Assembly: GCA_017743585.1 (NCBI GenBank)
Contig: JAGHYP010000026.1
Coordinates: 1-16,308, forward strand
Direction: 5' to 3'
DNA: 16,308 bases
From: Chloroflexota bacterium
GTDB taxonomy: Bacteria > Chloroflexota > Anaerolineae > Aggregatilineales > UBA2796
The notes beneath the pieces are model-generated. The model searched no databases, was not told the origin of the DNA, and saw only the letters and a program-made list of their open reading frames with translations. Below, piece after piece: positions 6,281 through 12,807 of this stretch (position 1 is its first letter; every line of letters begins with the position of its first letter). A program made the position numbers and the translations under genes.

Positions 6281-7450
6281 ATGTATCGCGTTAAAGTATT
6301 AAGTCTTTTGTTTGTGAGCCTTGCGTTGTGTCTCTCGCCACACCTTGTCGCAGCGCAAACAGGCGCGGAGATGGTGTTGCAGGTCCTCGGCGGGCCAGTT
6401 GTCTTGTACGAACGCCCTAGCTTGAGCAGCCCTGTGCTGTACACAATCGGCAATAATGAGCGCTTCATCTGGCGCGCCGGTCGCACAGAAGCCGAAGGCA
6501 GACAGTGGTTCTTCGTCCAGCTCGACCGCTTCTTTGGCTGGATCAGCCCCGGGGACGGCGTGATCGACTTCGCCGATCCAACCGCCATCACGCCGCTCAT
6601 GGATCGCAGCGCCGTCGCCACAGTGGTCGCCAATCCGATCAACTTGCGCAGCGCGCCCAGACGCTTCAGCCCCGTCGTTGCCACGCTGTCCGTCGGCACG
6701 CAGGTCAGAGTGATAGACGCGCCTGTGGTGGCTGACCTTTACACATGGTGGAAGGTGCGCGTGCTGCCTGGCGGCGCTGAAGGCTGGCTCGCCGATACTG
6801 GCCGCGAGCTGCGAGTGACCAGGCCGTTGCGCGTGTACGGCTATCAGGTCTGCGACAACTTCAATCTGAGAGAATTCGGCATGACCGGCTGGGATAGCAT
6901 TGTGAGCGTCTTGCCGCGCCTGCTAGACCCTGGCGAGCGCGTGGAATGCCTTGCCAGCACCAAGCTCGATAGCGGCGTCTCGCCAATTGTGGTTGTTTTG
7001 GCGCGCCGCGAAGGCGCTATGCCGCGCGACTCGCTGCGCACGTTTGCCCTGCGCGGCGGCATCTGGACGCCAATCTTCACGCGGTACACTGAGGCATTTG
7101 CGCGCACAGATCGGCTCAGCTTGCATAACCTGACCGGCGATCCGTTCCCATCGCTGATCTGGAATGTGCGGCTAGAAGGCACAGGCGGCGTGATGCGAAG
7201 TAATGTCCTGCGCTTCAATCCTGCCACTGGTCTGGTAGAAGCGCAGACGCTGGGCGATTTCTACAAAGGCTTCATGCAGATCAGCGGGCGGCGGATGACG
7301 CTCCTCCAAGCCAACTACCTGCCTCACGAGCCGAATTGCTGCCCAAGCGGCGTTGAGCGGAATGTTTTCGAGTGGAACGGTGTGAGGTTCGCACCTGTGC
7401 TCTTCGAGGTGCTGCCGCGGCCGCTCGCCATTCAATCATCGCGGCGTTGA
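6281..7450 (+). CDS. Secreted protein with two SH3-like domains and a C-terminal unknown domain
   Basis: 389 residues from the ATG at 6281, which has an excellent AGGAGAGA 6 bases upstream; a TTG at 6254 in frame lacks this. A signal peptide (~1-26, ending VAAQT) is followed by two bacterial SH3-like (SH3b) repeats. The first is at ~38-92 (VLYERPSLSSPVLYTIGNNE ... WFFVQLDRFFGWISP), the second at ~115-175 (NPINLRSAPRRFSPVVATL ... WWKVRVLPGGAEGWLAD). The remaining ~200 residues (from YGYQVCDNFNLREFG) resemble beta-rich integrity or beta-propeller-like segments but I cannot name the family. SH3b domains usually bind cell-wall peptide or glycan. The next gene starts 15 bases after the stop, so it may lead the operon. 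The function beyond the envelope is unknown. Confidence 0.8.
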   Translation: MYRVKVLSLLFVSLALCLSPHLVAAQTGAEMVLQVLGGPVVLYERPSLSSPVLYTIGNNERFIWRAGRTEAEGRQWFFVQLDRFFGWISPGDGVIDFADPTAITPLMDRSAVATVVANPINLRSAPRRFSPVVATLSVGTQVRVIDAPVVADLYTWWKVRVLPGGAEGWLADTGRELRVTRPLRVYGYQVCDNFNLREFGMTGWDSIVSVLPRLLDPGERVECLASTKLDSGVSPIVVVLARREGAMPRDSLRTFALRGGIWTPIFTRYTEAFARTDRLSLHNLTGDPFPSLIWNVRLEGTGGVMRSNVLRFNPATGLVEAQTLGDFYKGFMQISGRRMTLLQANYLPHEPNCCPSGVERNVFEWNGVRFAPVLFEVLPRPLAIQSSRR

Positions 7451-7465
7451 GCGCTGGGGAGAACG

Positions 7466-7969
7466 ATGATCTACACTGGGCGCGTTTGGAAATATGGCGA
7501 TAACGTCAACACAGATGTGATCTTTCCGGGCAAATACACCTACACGGTCACTGATCCAGCGCACATGGCGCGCCATGCGCTGGAAGACCTCGATCCGAGC
7601 TTTGCGGCGAACGTCCGCGCGGGCGATATCATCGTCGGCGGCGCAAACTGGGGCTGCGGCTCATCGCGCGAGCAGGCGGTCACGTGCTTGGTGCAGGCGG
7701 GCGTGCGCGTGCTGATCGCCAAATCCATCGCGCGTATCTACTTCCGCAATGCAGTGAACTGCGGCCTGCTGCCGATTGTCTCGCCGCCGGCGGTTGAGGC
7801 AATTCAAGATGGCGAGACGATCAGCGTGGATACGGATGCGCACGAAATTCGCTGCGCAGCGGGCGTGTTCTCCTTTCCGCCGCTCTCGCCGTCGCTCAAA
7901 GCGATCTTGGAAGCGGGCGGCCTGATCCCAATGCTGCGCGCCAAACTAGCGGCGGAGCGCGCTGAATGA
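7466..7969 (+). CDS. leuD: 3-isopropylmalate dehydratase small subunit, archaeal-type LeuD/HacB family
   Basis: At 167 residues this is the short, archaeal-type aconitase-fold swivel subunit. It completes the active site of a [4Fe-4S] hydro-lyase that isomerises 2-isopropylmalate or a longer homolog. Markers are VWKYGDNVNTDVIFPGKY near the N-terminus, GGANWGCGSSREQA at ~58-71 (the substrate carboxylate-binding serines) and AKSIARIYFRNAVNCGLLPI. In archaeal relatives the loop just after the first motif tunes substrate length. Here it reads YTYT (24-27), which matches neither the IPMI-like nor the HACN-like version I recall, so leucine versus homocitrate use is not settled. GGGGAG lies 4-5 bases upstream of the ATG. 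The stop overlaps the next start (ATGA). The large Fe-S subunit is not in the window. Confidence 0.85.
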   Translation: MIYTGRVWKYGDNVNTDVIFPGKYTYTVTDPAHMARHALEDLDPSFAANVRAGDIIVGGANWGCGSSREQAVTCLVQAGVRVLIAKSIARIYFRNAVNCGLLPIVSPPAVEAIQDGETISVDTDAHEIRCAAGVFSFPPLSPSLKAILEAGGLIPMLRAKLAAERAE

Positions 7970-8970
7970 CGCTGACGATCTGCCTGATCAGCGGCGACGG
8001 CATTGGCAAAGAAGTGATACCGGCGGCGGCGCGCGTCCTGAGCGCGCTCGGCTTGCCGCTTGCCTTCATCGAGGCAGATGGCGGCTGGGAATGCTTCGTC
8101 AAGTGCGGCGACGCGCTGCCCGAGGCGACCTTGAACGCCATTCGCGCTGCCGACGCCACGCTCTTCGGCGCGACGCAATCGCCGATGGGCAAGGTAGACG
8201 GCTATCGCAGCCCTGTGCTGACCTTGCGCAAGCTATTCGACCTATACGCCAATCTGCGCCCGACGCGCTCGCTGCCGATTGAAGGCACGCGGCAAGATGT
8301 GGACTTGCTAATCGTGCGCGAGAACACGGAAGGTCTTTACAGCGGACGCGAGCGGCGCACGGCGGACGGGCAGACGGCGATCACAGAGCGCGTGATCACA
8401 GCAGCAGCCACTGAGCGCATTGCTCGCGTGGCATTCCGGCTCGCGGCGCGGCGCGAGCGCCGCACAGTGACCATTGTCCACAAGGCGAACGTGATCAAGG
8501 AAGGCGACGGGCTGTTCCGCGAAGTGTGTTTGCGCGTCGCGGCTGAATTCCCGCAGGTGAGGGTCAACGAGATGCTGGTGGATGCTTGCGCGATGTGGCT
8601 GGTGCGCGATCCGAGCCGCTTCGACGTGATCGTGACCGAGAACTTGTTCGGCGATATTCTCTCGGATGAGGCGGCGGGCTTGGTCGGCGGCTTGGGCGTG
8701 GCGTCGTCAGCGAACATCGGGGCGGGCAAGGTCGCCTATTTTGAGCCTGTGCATGGCTCAGCGCCCGATATCGCCGGGCAGGGCATCGCCAATCCAATTG
8801 GCGCGATCTTGAGCGCGGCCATGCTGCTGGATCACCTAGGCGCGGCTGAGGCAGCGCGCCGCGTGGAAAGCGCCGTGCAGGCTGTGCTGCGCGACGGAGT
8901 GCTGACGCGCGACCTAGGCGGCACTGCCAGCACAACCGAGATGACCAACGCCATTCTGAGGCGCTTATGA
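7966..8970 (+). CDS. Beta-decarboxylating dehydrogenase (homoisocitrate / archaeal-type isopropylmalate dehydrogenase)
   Basis: This 334-residue NAD-dependent enzyme oxidises and decarboxylates a (2R,3S)-2-hydroxy diacid, the step after the isomerase encoded just upstream. Family residues are present: GDGIGKEV at 10-17, substrate helix SPVLTLRKLFDLYANLRP (82-99, with Arg88 and Arg98), RENTEGLY (118-125), Lys173 in VHKANV, Asp206, and the Asp230/Asp234 metal ligands in GDILSDEAAG. NAD preference is suggested by HGSAPDIAGQGIANP. Bacterial LeuB has RELTGGIY in place of RENTEGLY, so this is not classic LeuB. It looks most like Thermus homoisocitrate dehydrogenase and archaeal LeuB/AksF. Leucine, lysine (aminoadipate) or another chain-elongation role all remain open. 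It starts in an ATGA overlap with leuD. Confidence 0.85.
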   Translation: MTLTICLISGDGIGKEVIPAAARVLSALGLPLAFIEADGGWECFVKCGDALPEATLNAIRAADATLFGATQSPMGKVDGYRSPVLTLRKLFDLYANLRPTRSLPIEGTRQDVDLLIVRENTEGLYSGRERRTADGQTAITERVITAAATERIARVAFRLAARRERRTVTIVHKANVIKEGDGLFREVCLRVAAEFPQVRVNEMLVDACAMWLVRDPSRFDVIVTENLFGDILSDEAAGLVGGLGVASSANIGAGKVAYFEPVHGSAPDIAGQGIANPIGAILSAAMLLDHLGAAEAARRVESAVQAVLRDGVLTRDLGGTASTTEMTNAILRRL

Positions 8971-9143
8971 GCAGCTTGCTCGGGCGCGCTGCGGCTGCGG
9001 CGCGCCGCCCGCATTCAGGAGTCAGCTGGGAGGCATTGGCCGCTCATCGTGCGGCCTGCTGCGGGCGTCGATCCGAGCGCATTCGCGGCGCCTGCTGCGC
9101 GCAGTGCGAGCCGCGCGTCAGCTTGGCGACCGATGAGCGATGA
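8967..9143 (+). CDS. Possible 58-residue Cys-rich ORF bridging dehydrogenase and sigma factor
   Basis: The ATG at 8967 overlaps the dehydrogenase stop as ATGA. The TGA at 9141-9143 overlaps the sigma-factor ATG as ATGA. The product begins MSSLLGRAAAAARRP and carries five cysteines and a histidine in its second half: H27, C31, C32, C43, C44, C47, with CCGRR ... CCAQCEP. No homology is recognised. For it: it fills a gap that would otherwise interrupt a chain of overlapping genes, with both junctions of the same type as its neighbours. Against it: it is short, Ala/Arg-rich as GC-rich non-coding frames often are, and its last codons lie in a 7-bp tandem repeat. It may be a leftover of a longer gene or a translational relay. 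Confidence 0.35.
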   Translation: MSSLLGRAAAAARRPHSGVSWEALAAHRAACCGRRSERIRGACCAQCEPRVSLATDER

Positions 9144-9148
9144 GCGAT
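9132..9148. repeat. 7-bp tandem repeat over the sigma-factor start codon
   Basis: GATGAGC occurs twice in tandem (9132-9138, 9139-9145) followed by a partial third copy. It produces two ATGs, at 9133 and 9140, in different frames. Only the second opens the sigma-factor frame. Confidence 0.85.
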
Positions 9149-9775
9149 CCTCAAGCGCAAAGCGACGATCTCACTTTGGTTGCGAGGGCGCGGCGCGGCG
9201 AGGTGCAGGCCTTCAACGATTTGGTGCTGCGCTACCAGAGCGCCATGTACAACCTCGCCTTCCGTCTGCTAGACGACGCCGATTTAGCCGCGGACGCCAC
9301 GCAAGATGCTTTCATCGCCGCTTTTCAGCGCCTGCCCCAATTTCGCGGCAGCAACTTCCGCGCTTGGCTGGCGCGCATCGTGACCAACGCTTGCTACGAT
9401 GCGCTGCGTCGCCGCCGGCGCGCGCCGCTCTCGTTAGAGGAGCTCTCAGCAGAGCGCGCTGAGGGCAACGCTCAGCCTGCGCTGGTCAGCGACTCGGACG
9501 AGAGTCCTGAGCAATTGGCGATGCGGCGCGCGCTCAGCGAGGCAATTCAGGATTGTCTGAACCAACTGCCGCTCAGCTTCCGCACAGTTGCGATCCTGAG
9601 CGATGTGCAAGGCTACTCGTACGACGAGATCGCGCTCGCGCTGAACCTCTCGCTTGGCACGGTCAAGTCGCGCCTGAGCCGCGCGCGCCAAAAGCTGCGC
9701 GACTGTCTGCGCGCAGTACGGGAACTTTTTCCTAGCGCTTACCATCTTTTGGAGCAGGAAGATGAAACGCCGTGA
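9140..9775 (+). CDS. ECF (group 4) sigma-70-family sigma factor
   Basis: A 211-residue alternative sigma factor that directs RNA polymerase to stress- or envelope-responsive promoters. Region 2 (~20-92) contains RYQSAMYNLAFRLL, DADLAADATQDAFIAAF and the DNA-melting/-10 segment FRGSNFRAWLARIVTNACYD. A linker (~95-130) leads to region 4 (~132-192) with a helix-turn-helix, LSDVQGYSYDEIALALNLSL then GTVKSRLSRARQKLRD. Length is normal for the family. The start at 9140 lacks an obvious Shine-Dalgarno sequence, which fits re-initiation after the overlapping upstream ORF. The stop overlaps the start of the anti-sigma gene (TGATG), the classic arrangement that keeps the pair balanced. Many ECF factors autoregulate, but I see no dedicated promoter here. 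Confidence 0.93.
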   Translation: MSDPQAQSDDLTLVARARRGEVQAFNDLVLRYQSAMYNLAFRLLDDADLAADATQDAFIAAFQRLPQFRGSNFRAWLARIVTNACYDALRRRRRAPLSLEELSAERAEGNAQPALVSDSDESPEQLAMRRALSEAIQDCLNQLPLSFRTVAILSDVQGYSYDEIALALNLSLGTVKSRLSRARQKLRDCLRAVRELFPSAYHLLEQEDETP

Positions 9776-10464
9776 TGCCGCCGCCGTCTGAAGAATTCGA
9801 GCTGCTCTCAGCTTACCTAGACAACGCGCTCACGGCGCGCCAGCGCCAAGCGCTAGAAGCGCGCCTCGCTGCCTCGTCTGAACTGCGGGATCAGCTGGAC
9901 GAGCTGCGCGCCATGTGCGCTTTGCTGCGCGCCACGCCCGCCCTGAAGCCGCCGCGCGACTTCAGACTCGATCCTGCGCGCTATGCGCGCCGCGCATGGT
10001 GGTCGCGCTTGGATATTCTGCGGCTGACCGGCGCGCTGGGCGCCGCCGCCGCTGCGCTTTTGCTCGCGCTTGGCATCCTGTTAGCCAGCGCGCCAAGCGC
10101 GCCGAGCGATAGCATTGCGCTGCAAGCAACTGACATCAGCACGCCAGCCATGACCGCGCGGATGTTCGCGCCGACGCCGACCACCCCAGTGCTAGCGGTT
10201 GCGCCACTCATGGCTACGGTCGCGCCGTTGGCCGCCGATGCGCTTGAGCCGTTCAGGGCAACGCCTGAAGTGGCGATGGAAGCCGCCATGCTGATGGCGA
10301 CCGAGACGGCGCCTGGGGATGCCTCTGCAGCAGCGAGCGAGATGCCGGATATGCCCGAGGCAGCGCTCCCGCCCGTGGCGCGCTTGCTGATCTTGCTGGG
10401 CGCGCTACTCTTGATCATCAGCGGCGTCTTATTCTTCATCGGCACGTTCAGGGCGCGTCTATGA
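9775..10464 (+). CDS. Membrane anti-sigma factor with a zinc-less N-terminal domain and two membrane segments
   Basis: 229 residues from the ATG at 9775 (a GTG one codon earlier is also in frame). The N-terminus (~8-55, ELLSAYLDNALTARQRQALE ... LAASSELRDQLDELRAM) matches the anti-sigma domain of zf-HC2 proteins. However, the His is absent and the CxxC positions read SSEL, so it should not bind zinc. Two hydrophobic segments follow, ~85-105 and ~203-223. The ~95 residues between them are Ala/Pro/Thr/Met-rich and presumably outside the cell. The C-terminal FRARL would then be back in the cytoplasm. It should sequester the sigma factor at the membrane until an envelope signal releases it. The assignment rests on position plus the domain pattern. 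The stop overlaps the Nudix start (ATGA). Confidence 0.8.
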   Translation: MPPPSEEFELLSAYLDNALTARQRQALEARLAASSELRDQLDELRAMCALLRATPALKPPRDFRLDPARYARRAWWSRLDILRLTGALGAAAAALLLALGILLASAPSAPSDSIALQATDISTPAMTARMFAPTPTTPVLAVAPLMATVAPLAADALEPFRATPEVAMEAAMLMATETAPGDASAAASEMPDMPEAALPPVARLLILLGALLLIISGVLFFIGTFRARL

Positions 10465-10946
10465 GCGAGCAACACTACTGTGTGCGCTGCGGCACGCGCA
10501 TGACATACCAAGAGCGCTTCGGCAAGATACGTCCTGTTTGCCCCGCCTGCGGCCATGTGCATTTCGACGATCCGAAGGTAGCGGTGGCAGTTTTCGTTCG
10601 GCAAGCTGAGCAGGTGCTGCTGGTGTTGCGCGCCAATGAGCCTGAGCGCGGCAAGTGGGCGCTGCCGGCAGGCTATGTGGATCGCGGCGAAGACCCGAAA
10701 GTCGCGGCTGAGCGAGAAGTGCTGCAGGAGACGGGTCTATCAGTGCGAGTGACGCGCTTGATTGATGTGATCTACGAAGGTGTGATTGTGATTATCTATG
10801 AGGCGTGTGTGGTCGGCGGCACATTGTACGCAGGCGATGACGCGGCGCAAGCGCGCTGGTTCACGCGCCAAGAGGTGCCAGAGATCGCCTTTCGCAGCAC
10901 TCAGCAAGTGATCGCGGCATGGCGCGCTGAGCAGCCGCTATCGTGA
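10461..10946 (+). CDS. Nudix hydrolase with N-terminal zinc ribbon
   Basis: A 161-residue protein with a four-Cys zinc ribbon (C7, C10, C27, C30: YCVRCG ... CPACGHVHF) fused to a Nudix domain. The Nudix box runs from Gly71 to Leu93 (GYVDRGEDPKVAAEREVLQE then TGL). The core RE...E pattern is present, but the first of the usual paired glutamates is Gln89. That may weaken one metal site, although Gln occurs in family members. The layout resembles NudC-like and NUDT zinc-ribbon Nudix proteins that cleave nucleoside diphosphate derivatives such as NADH, ADP-ribose or damaged nucleotides. It is translationally coupled to the anti-sigma gene and closes the operon. The true substrate is unknown. Confidence 0.9.
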   Translation: MSEQHYCVRCGTRMTYQERFGKIRPVCPACGHVHFDDPKVAVAVFVRQAEQVLLVLRANEPERGKWALPAGYVDRGEDPKVAAEREVLQETGLSVRVTRLIDVIYEGVIVIIYEACVVGGTLYAGDDAAQARWFTRQEVPEIAFRSTQQVIAAWRAEQPLS

Positions 10947-10991
10947 GAAGGCGGCCGTGCCGCTTGCCGCTCGATCTATCTCAGGGCGCTA

Positions 10992-11017
10992 CTCGGCGCG
11001 GTGGCGCGCTCGCCGAG
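10992..11017. terminator. Candidate hairpin between the Nudix gene and tRNA-Ser
   Basis: CTCGGCG (10992-10998) and CGCCGAG (11011-11017) form a perfect 7-bp stem with a 12-base loop. It is placed to end both the plus-strand operon and the minus-strand tRNA. There is no T-tract, so it is not a strong intrinsic terminator. It abuts the tRNA 3' end. Confidence 0.4.
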
Positions 11018-11105
11018 CGGAGGGAGAGGGATTCGAACCCCCGGTGCCGCTTAGCGACACAACGCTTTTCAAGAGCGCCGCAATCAACCACTCTGCCATC
11101 CCTCC
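11018..11105 (-). tRNA. tRNA-Ser (anticodon TGA)
   Basis: Reading the minus strand: acceptor GGAGGGA/TCCCTCC with discriminator G. D-arm GCAGAGTGGTTGATTGC. Anticodon stem GCGCT/AGCGT with loop CTTGAAA (anticodon TGA). A long variable arm (TGTCGC TAA GCGGCA) typical of class II tRNAs. T-arm GGGGG TTCGAAT CCCTC. The length is 88. The CCA end is not encoded. It decodes UCN/UCA serine codons. Confidence 0.95.
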
Positions 11106-11115
11106 GAGCGCCTTA

Positions 11116-11144
11116 AGTGTAGCACAGGATGAGCAGGCGGTCAA
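11116..11144 (-). promoter_or_regulatory. Promoter of tRNA-Ser
   Basis: Minus strand TTGACC (11139-11144), a 17-base spacer and TACACT (11116-11121). The expected transcription start is only a few bases before the tRNA 5' end at 11105. Confidence 0.75.
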
Positions 11145-11600
11145 TGCGGCGCAGCAGGTCACTGACCGACGGCAAATTGGCACGTAGCACGATAAGCGAT
11201 AATCCTCTTCCGCGCCGTGCAACAGCCTACAGCTCAGATCGTCCTTCGCTTGTAGCCAGCCCGCCTCTCTCAAAAACGTTTTTGAGCGCTCTAAGCGCGT
11301 TGCGCGCGCTTCAGAATGCGATTCCAGAGGCGCGCAGCGCGTGGATGCTCAATTTGCGCGCACACGCGACGCGAATCCGCTCGCCGTGATCCTGATCGGC
11401 TCTGATCGGCCTTGCCTCGCGCTCTGCTCAAAGGCAGCAACTCTGCGCGCATGGTCATCTACCTGATGCCCAAAGCGCAGCAAGGCGCCTCAGGCGACAA
11501 CGAGACGAGGTGCCGCAGCGCCGCGCGCCCGAAGGCAGGTGAATGCTTCAGATTTCCAAGATAAGCTTCTGTTTAATTCGCCTGAACGAGCGTCAGATCG
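11145..11600. other. Gene-poor gap with palindrome, tandem repeat and possible gene relic
   Basis: No intact gene is visible. It holds the 18-bp palindrome at 11269-11286 and a near-perfect 10-bp tandem repeat at 11392-11411. A frame-1 stretch at ~11311-11454 reads GAQRVDAQFARTRDANPLAV, then ILIGSDRP. This faintly resembles the glycosyltransferase-like DUF2064/TIGR04282 core (LIGSDxP). It has no start and is cut by a stop, so at most it is a relic. Confidence 0.4.
11269..11286. promoter_or_regulatory. Perfect 18-bp palindrome
   Basis: CTCAAAAACGTTTTTGAG is a gapless perfect palindrome in otherwise GC-rich non-coding DNA. It lies about 340 bases before the polyprenyl synthase promoter. It has the form of a dimeric regulator site or a hairpin; no regulator is encoded next to it. 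Confidence 0.5.
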
Positions 11601-11601
11601 A

Positions 11602-11630
11602 TTGACGCCCGCTGCTAAAGGTTGTATAAT
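11602..11630 (+). promoter_or_regulatory. Strong sigma-70-type promoter of the polyprenyl synthase gene
   Basis: TTGACG (11602-11607), a 17-base spacer and a perfect TATAAT (11625-11630). Transcription should begin near 11637, leaving a 5' leader of about 135 bases before the ATG at 11773. Confidence 0.8.
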
Positions 11631-11772
11631 CTTTTTAGAAAGTTCTGAAAGTTACAAGTAGGCTGGCGGACTGGAAGTGGTGGTGGGCGTAGGCGCTTAC
11701 TGCGCTTGAGCAGATGCGCGCAGTTGCGGGGAAGTGTTTAGTGGGTAGCCCTGCGAGAAGAGAGGTCGCAAA

Positions 11773-12699
11773 ATGGATCACGCAAAGGCGCTGCAAGCCG
11801 TTGAGCGGCTGATGATCGAAATTGTTGAGAGCGAAGTTGACGTGCTGCGCGAAGCCAGTCGCCATATTTTAACCGCCGGCGGCAAGCGAATGCGTCCACG
11901 CGTGACGCTGCTCGCCTACGAAGCGGTGGGCGGCGATCAGCTAGACGTGGTGTTGCCTGTGGCGGCAGCTGTCGAGCTGGTCCACACGGCGACGCTCGTC
12001 CACGATGACATCAACGATCACGGGCTTGTGCGGCGCGGCCGGCAGACGATCAACGCCATCTGGGGACGCACTTTTGCGCTACTGACGGGCGACTTTCTCT
12101 TCACGAAGGTCTACACGCTGATGGCGCCTTATGGCGACCTGAACGTCATCTTTGCTCAGATGACCTCTGAGCTGGTGGAAGGCGAGACCTTGCAGGCGGC
12201 TGCCGCAAAGGAAGGCAAGCTAAACCGCGAGACGTATGCGTGCATCATCGCCAAGAAGACAGCGGCGCTGTTCGCGGGCGCGGCGAAGCTAGGCGCTAAG
12301 CTGGGCAACGGCACGCCGCAACAAGTCGAGGCGCTCTACCAGTACGGCTTCAATCTCGGTCTGGCTTTCCAGATCGTGGACGACATCCTCGATCTGATCG
12401 CCGATAGCCAGAAGCTAGGCAAGACGGCAGGCATTGACGTCGCGCAAGGCAAGGGATTTGCAGTGGCTGTGGTGGGCAACGGCGCGCACAGCGCAGTGGT
12501 TGTGGCAGAAGAGCCAGCTGAAGATCCAGCCAAAGCCCTCAAGCGCAAGCTGCTGGAAGGCAGTTATATCGAAGAAGGCTGGCAGCAAGCGCGGCAGTTG
12601 GCTGCGATTGCCAAGCGGCAGTTGGATTGCTTGCCGCCGTCCGCTGCGCGTGACGAGCTGCTGCGCCTAGCCGACGCCGCCGTTGAACGCGAATACTGA
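11773..12699 (+). CDS. Long-chain trans-polyprenyl diphosphate synthase
   Basis: A 308-residue all-helical prenyltransferase that extends allylic diphosphates with isopentenyl diphosphate, supplying quinone side chains or carotenoid/lipid precursors. It shows GGKRMRP at 36-42, the first Asp-rich motif DDIND at 78-82 followed by RRGRQTINA, and the second motif DDILD at 203-207 preceded by GLAFQIV. The residue five before the first motif is Ala73 and the one four before is Thr74. In this family small residues there leave the product channel open, so a product longer than C20 (octaprenyl/solanesyl-like) is likely. After the second motif the usual GKxTLP is replaced by GKGFAVAVVGNGAHSAV, which is unusual. 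GAGAGG lies ahead of the ATG. It is transcribed alone from the 11602 promoter. Confidence 0.9.
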   Translation: MDHAKALQAVERLMIEIVESEVDVLREASRHILTAGGKRMRPRVTLLAYEAVGGDQLDVVLPVAAAVELVHTATLVHDDINDHGLVRRGRQTINAIWGRTFALLTGDFLFTKVYTLMAPYGDLNVIFAQMTSELVEGETLQAAAAKEGKLNRETYACIIAKKTAALFAGAAKLGAKLGNGTPQQVEALYQYGFNLGLAFQIVDDILDLIADSQKLGKTAGIDVAQGKGFAVAVVGNGAHSAVVVAEEPAEDPAKALKRKLLEGSYIEEGWQQARQLAAIAKRQLDCLPPSAARDELLRLADAAVEREY

Positions 12700-12709
12700 C
12701 ACCGCTTGC

Positions 12710-12734
12710 TGGGCAGGCCGCCTTGACCTGCCCA
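12710..12734. terminator. Candidate bidirectional hairpin terminator
   Basis: TGGGCAGG (12710-12717) and CCTGCCCA (12727-12734) make a perfect 8-bp stem with a 9-base loop in the convergent gap between the prenyl synthase and the aldo/keto reductase. No clear T-tract follows on either strand. Confidence 0.55.
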
Positions 12735-12807
12735 AGCTATTTGGATCAGAAAACACTCCTGCGGACTTTTGTAGAGCGTTCGCTTGGTCGGCTATACTCT
12801 GAAGCGC

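Noticed and set aside
9049..9462. 137-residue plus-strand ORF overlapping the sigma-factor gene
   Set aside because: It is an Arg/Ala-rich out-of-frame shadow of the sigma gene with no domain pattern.
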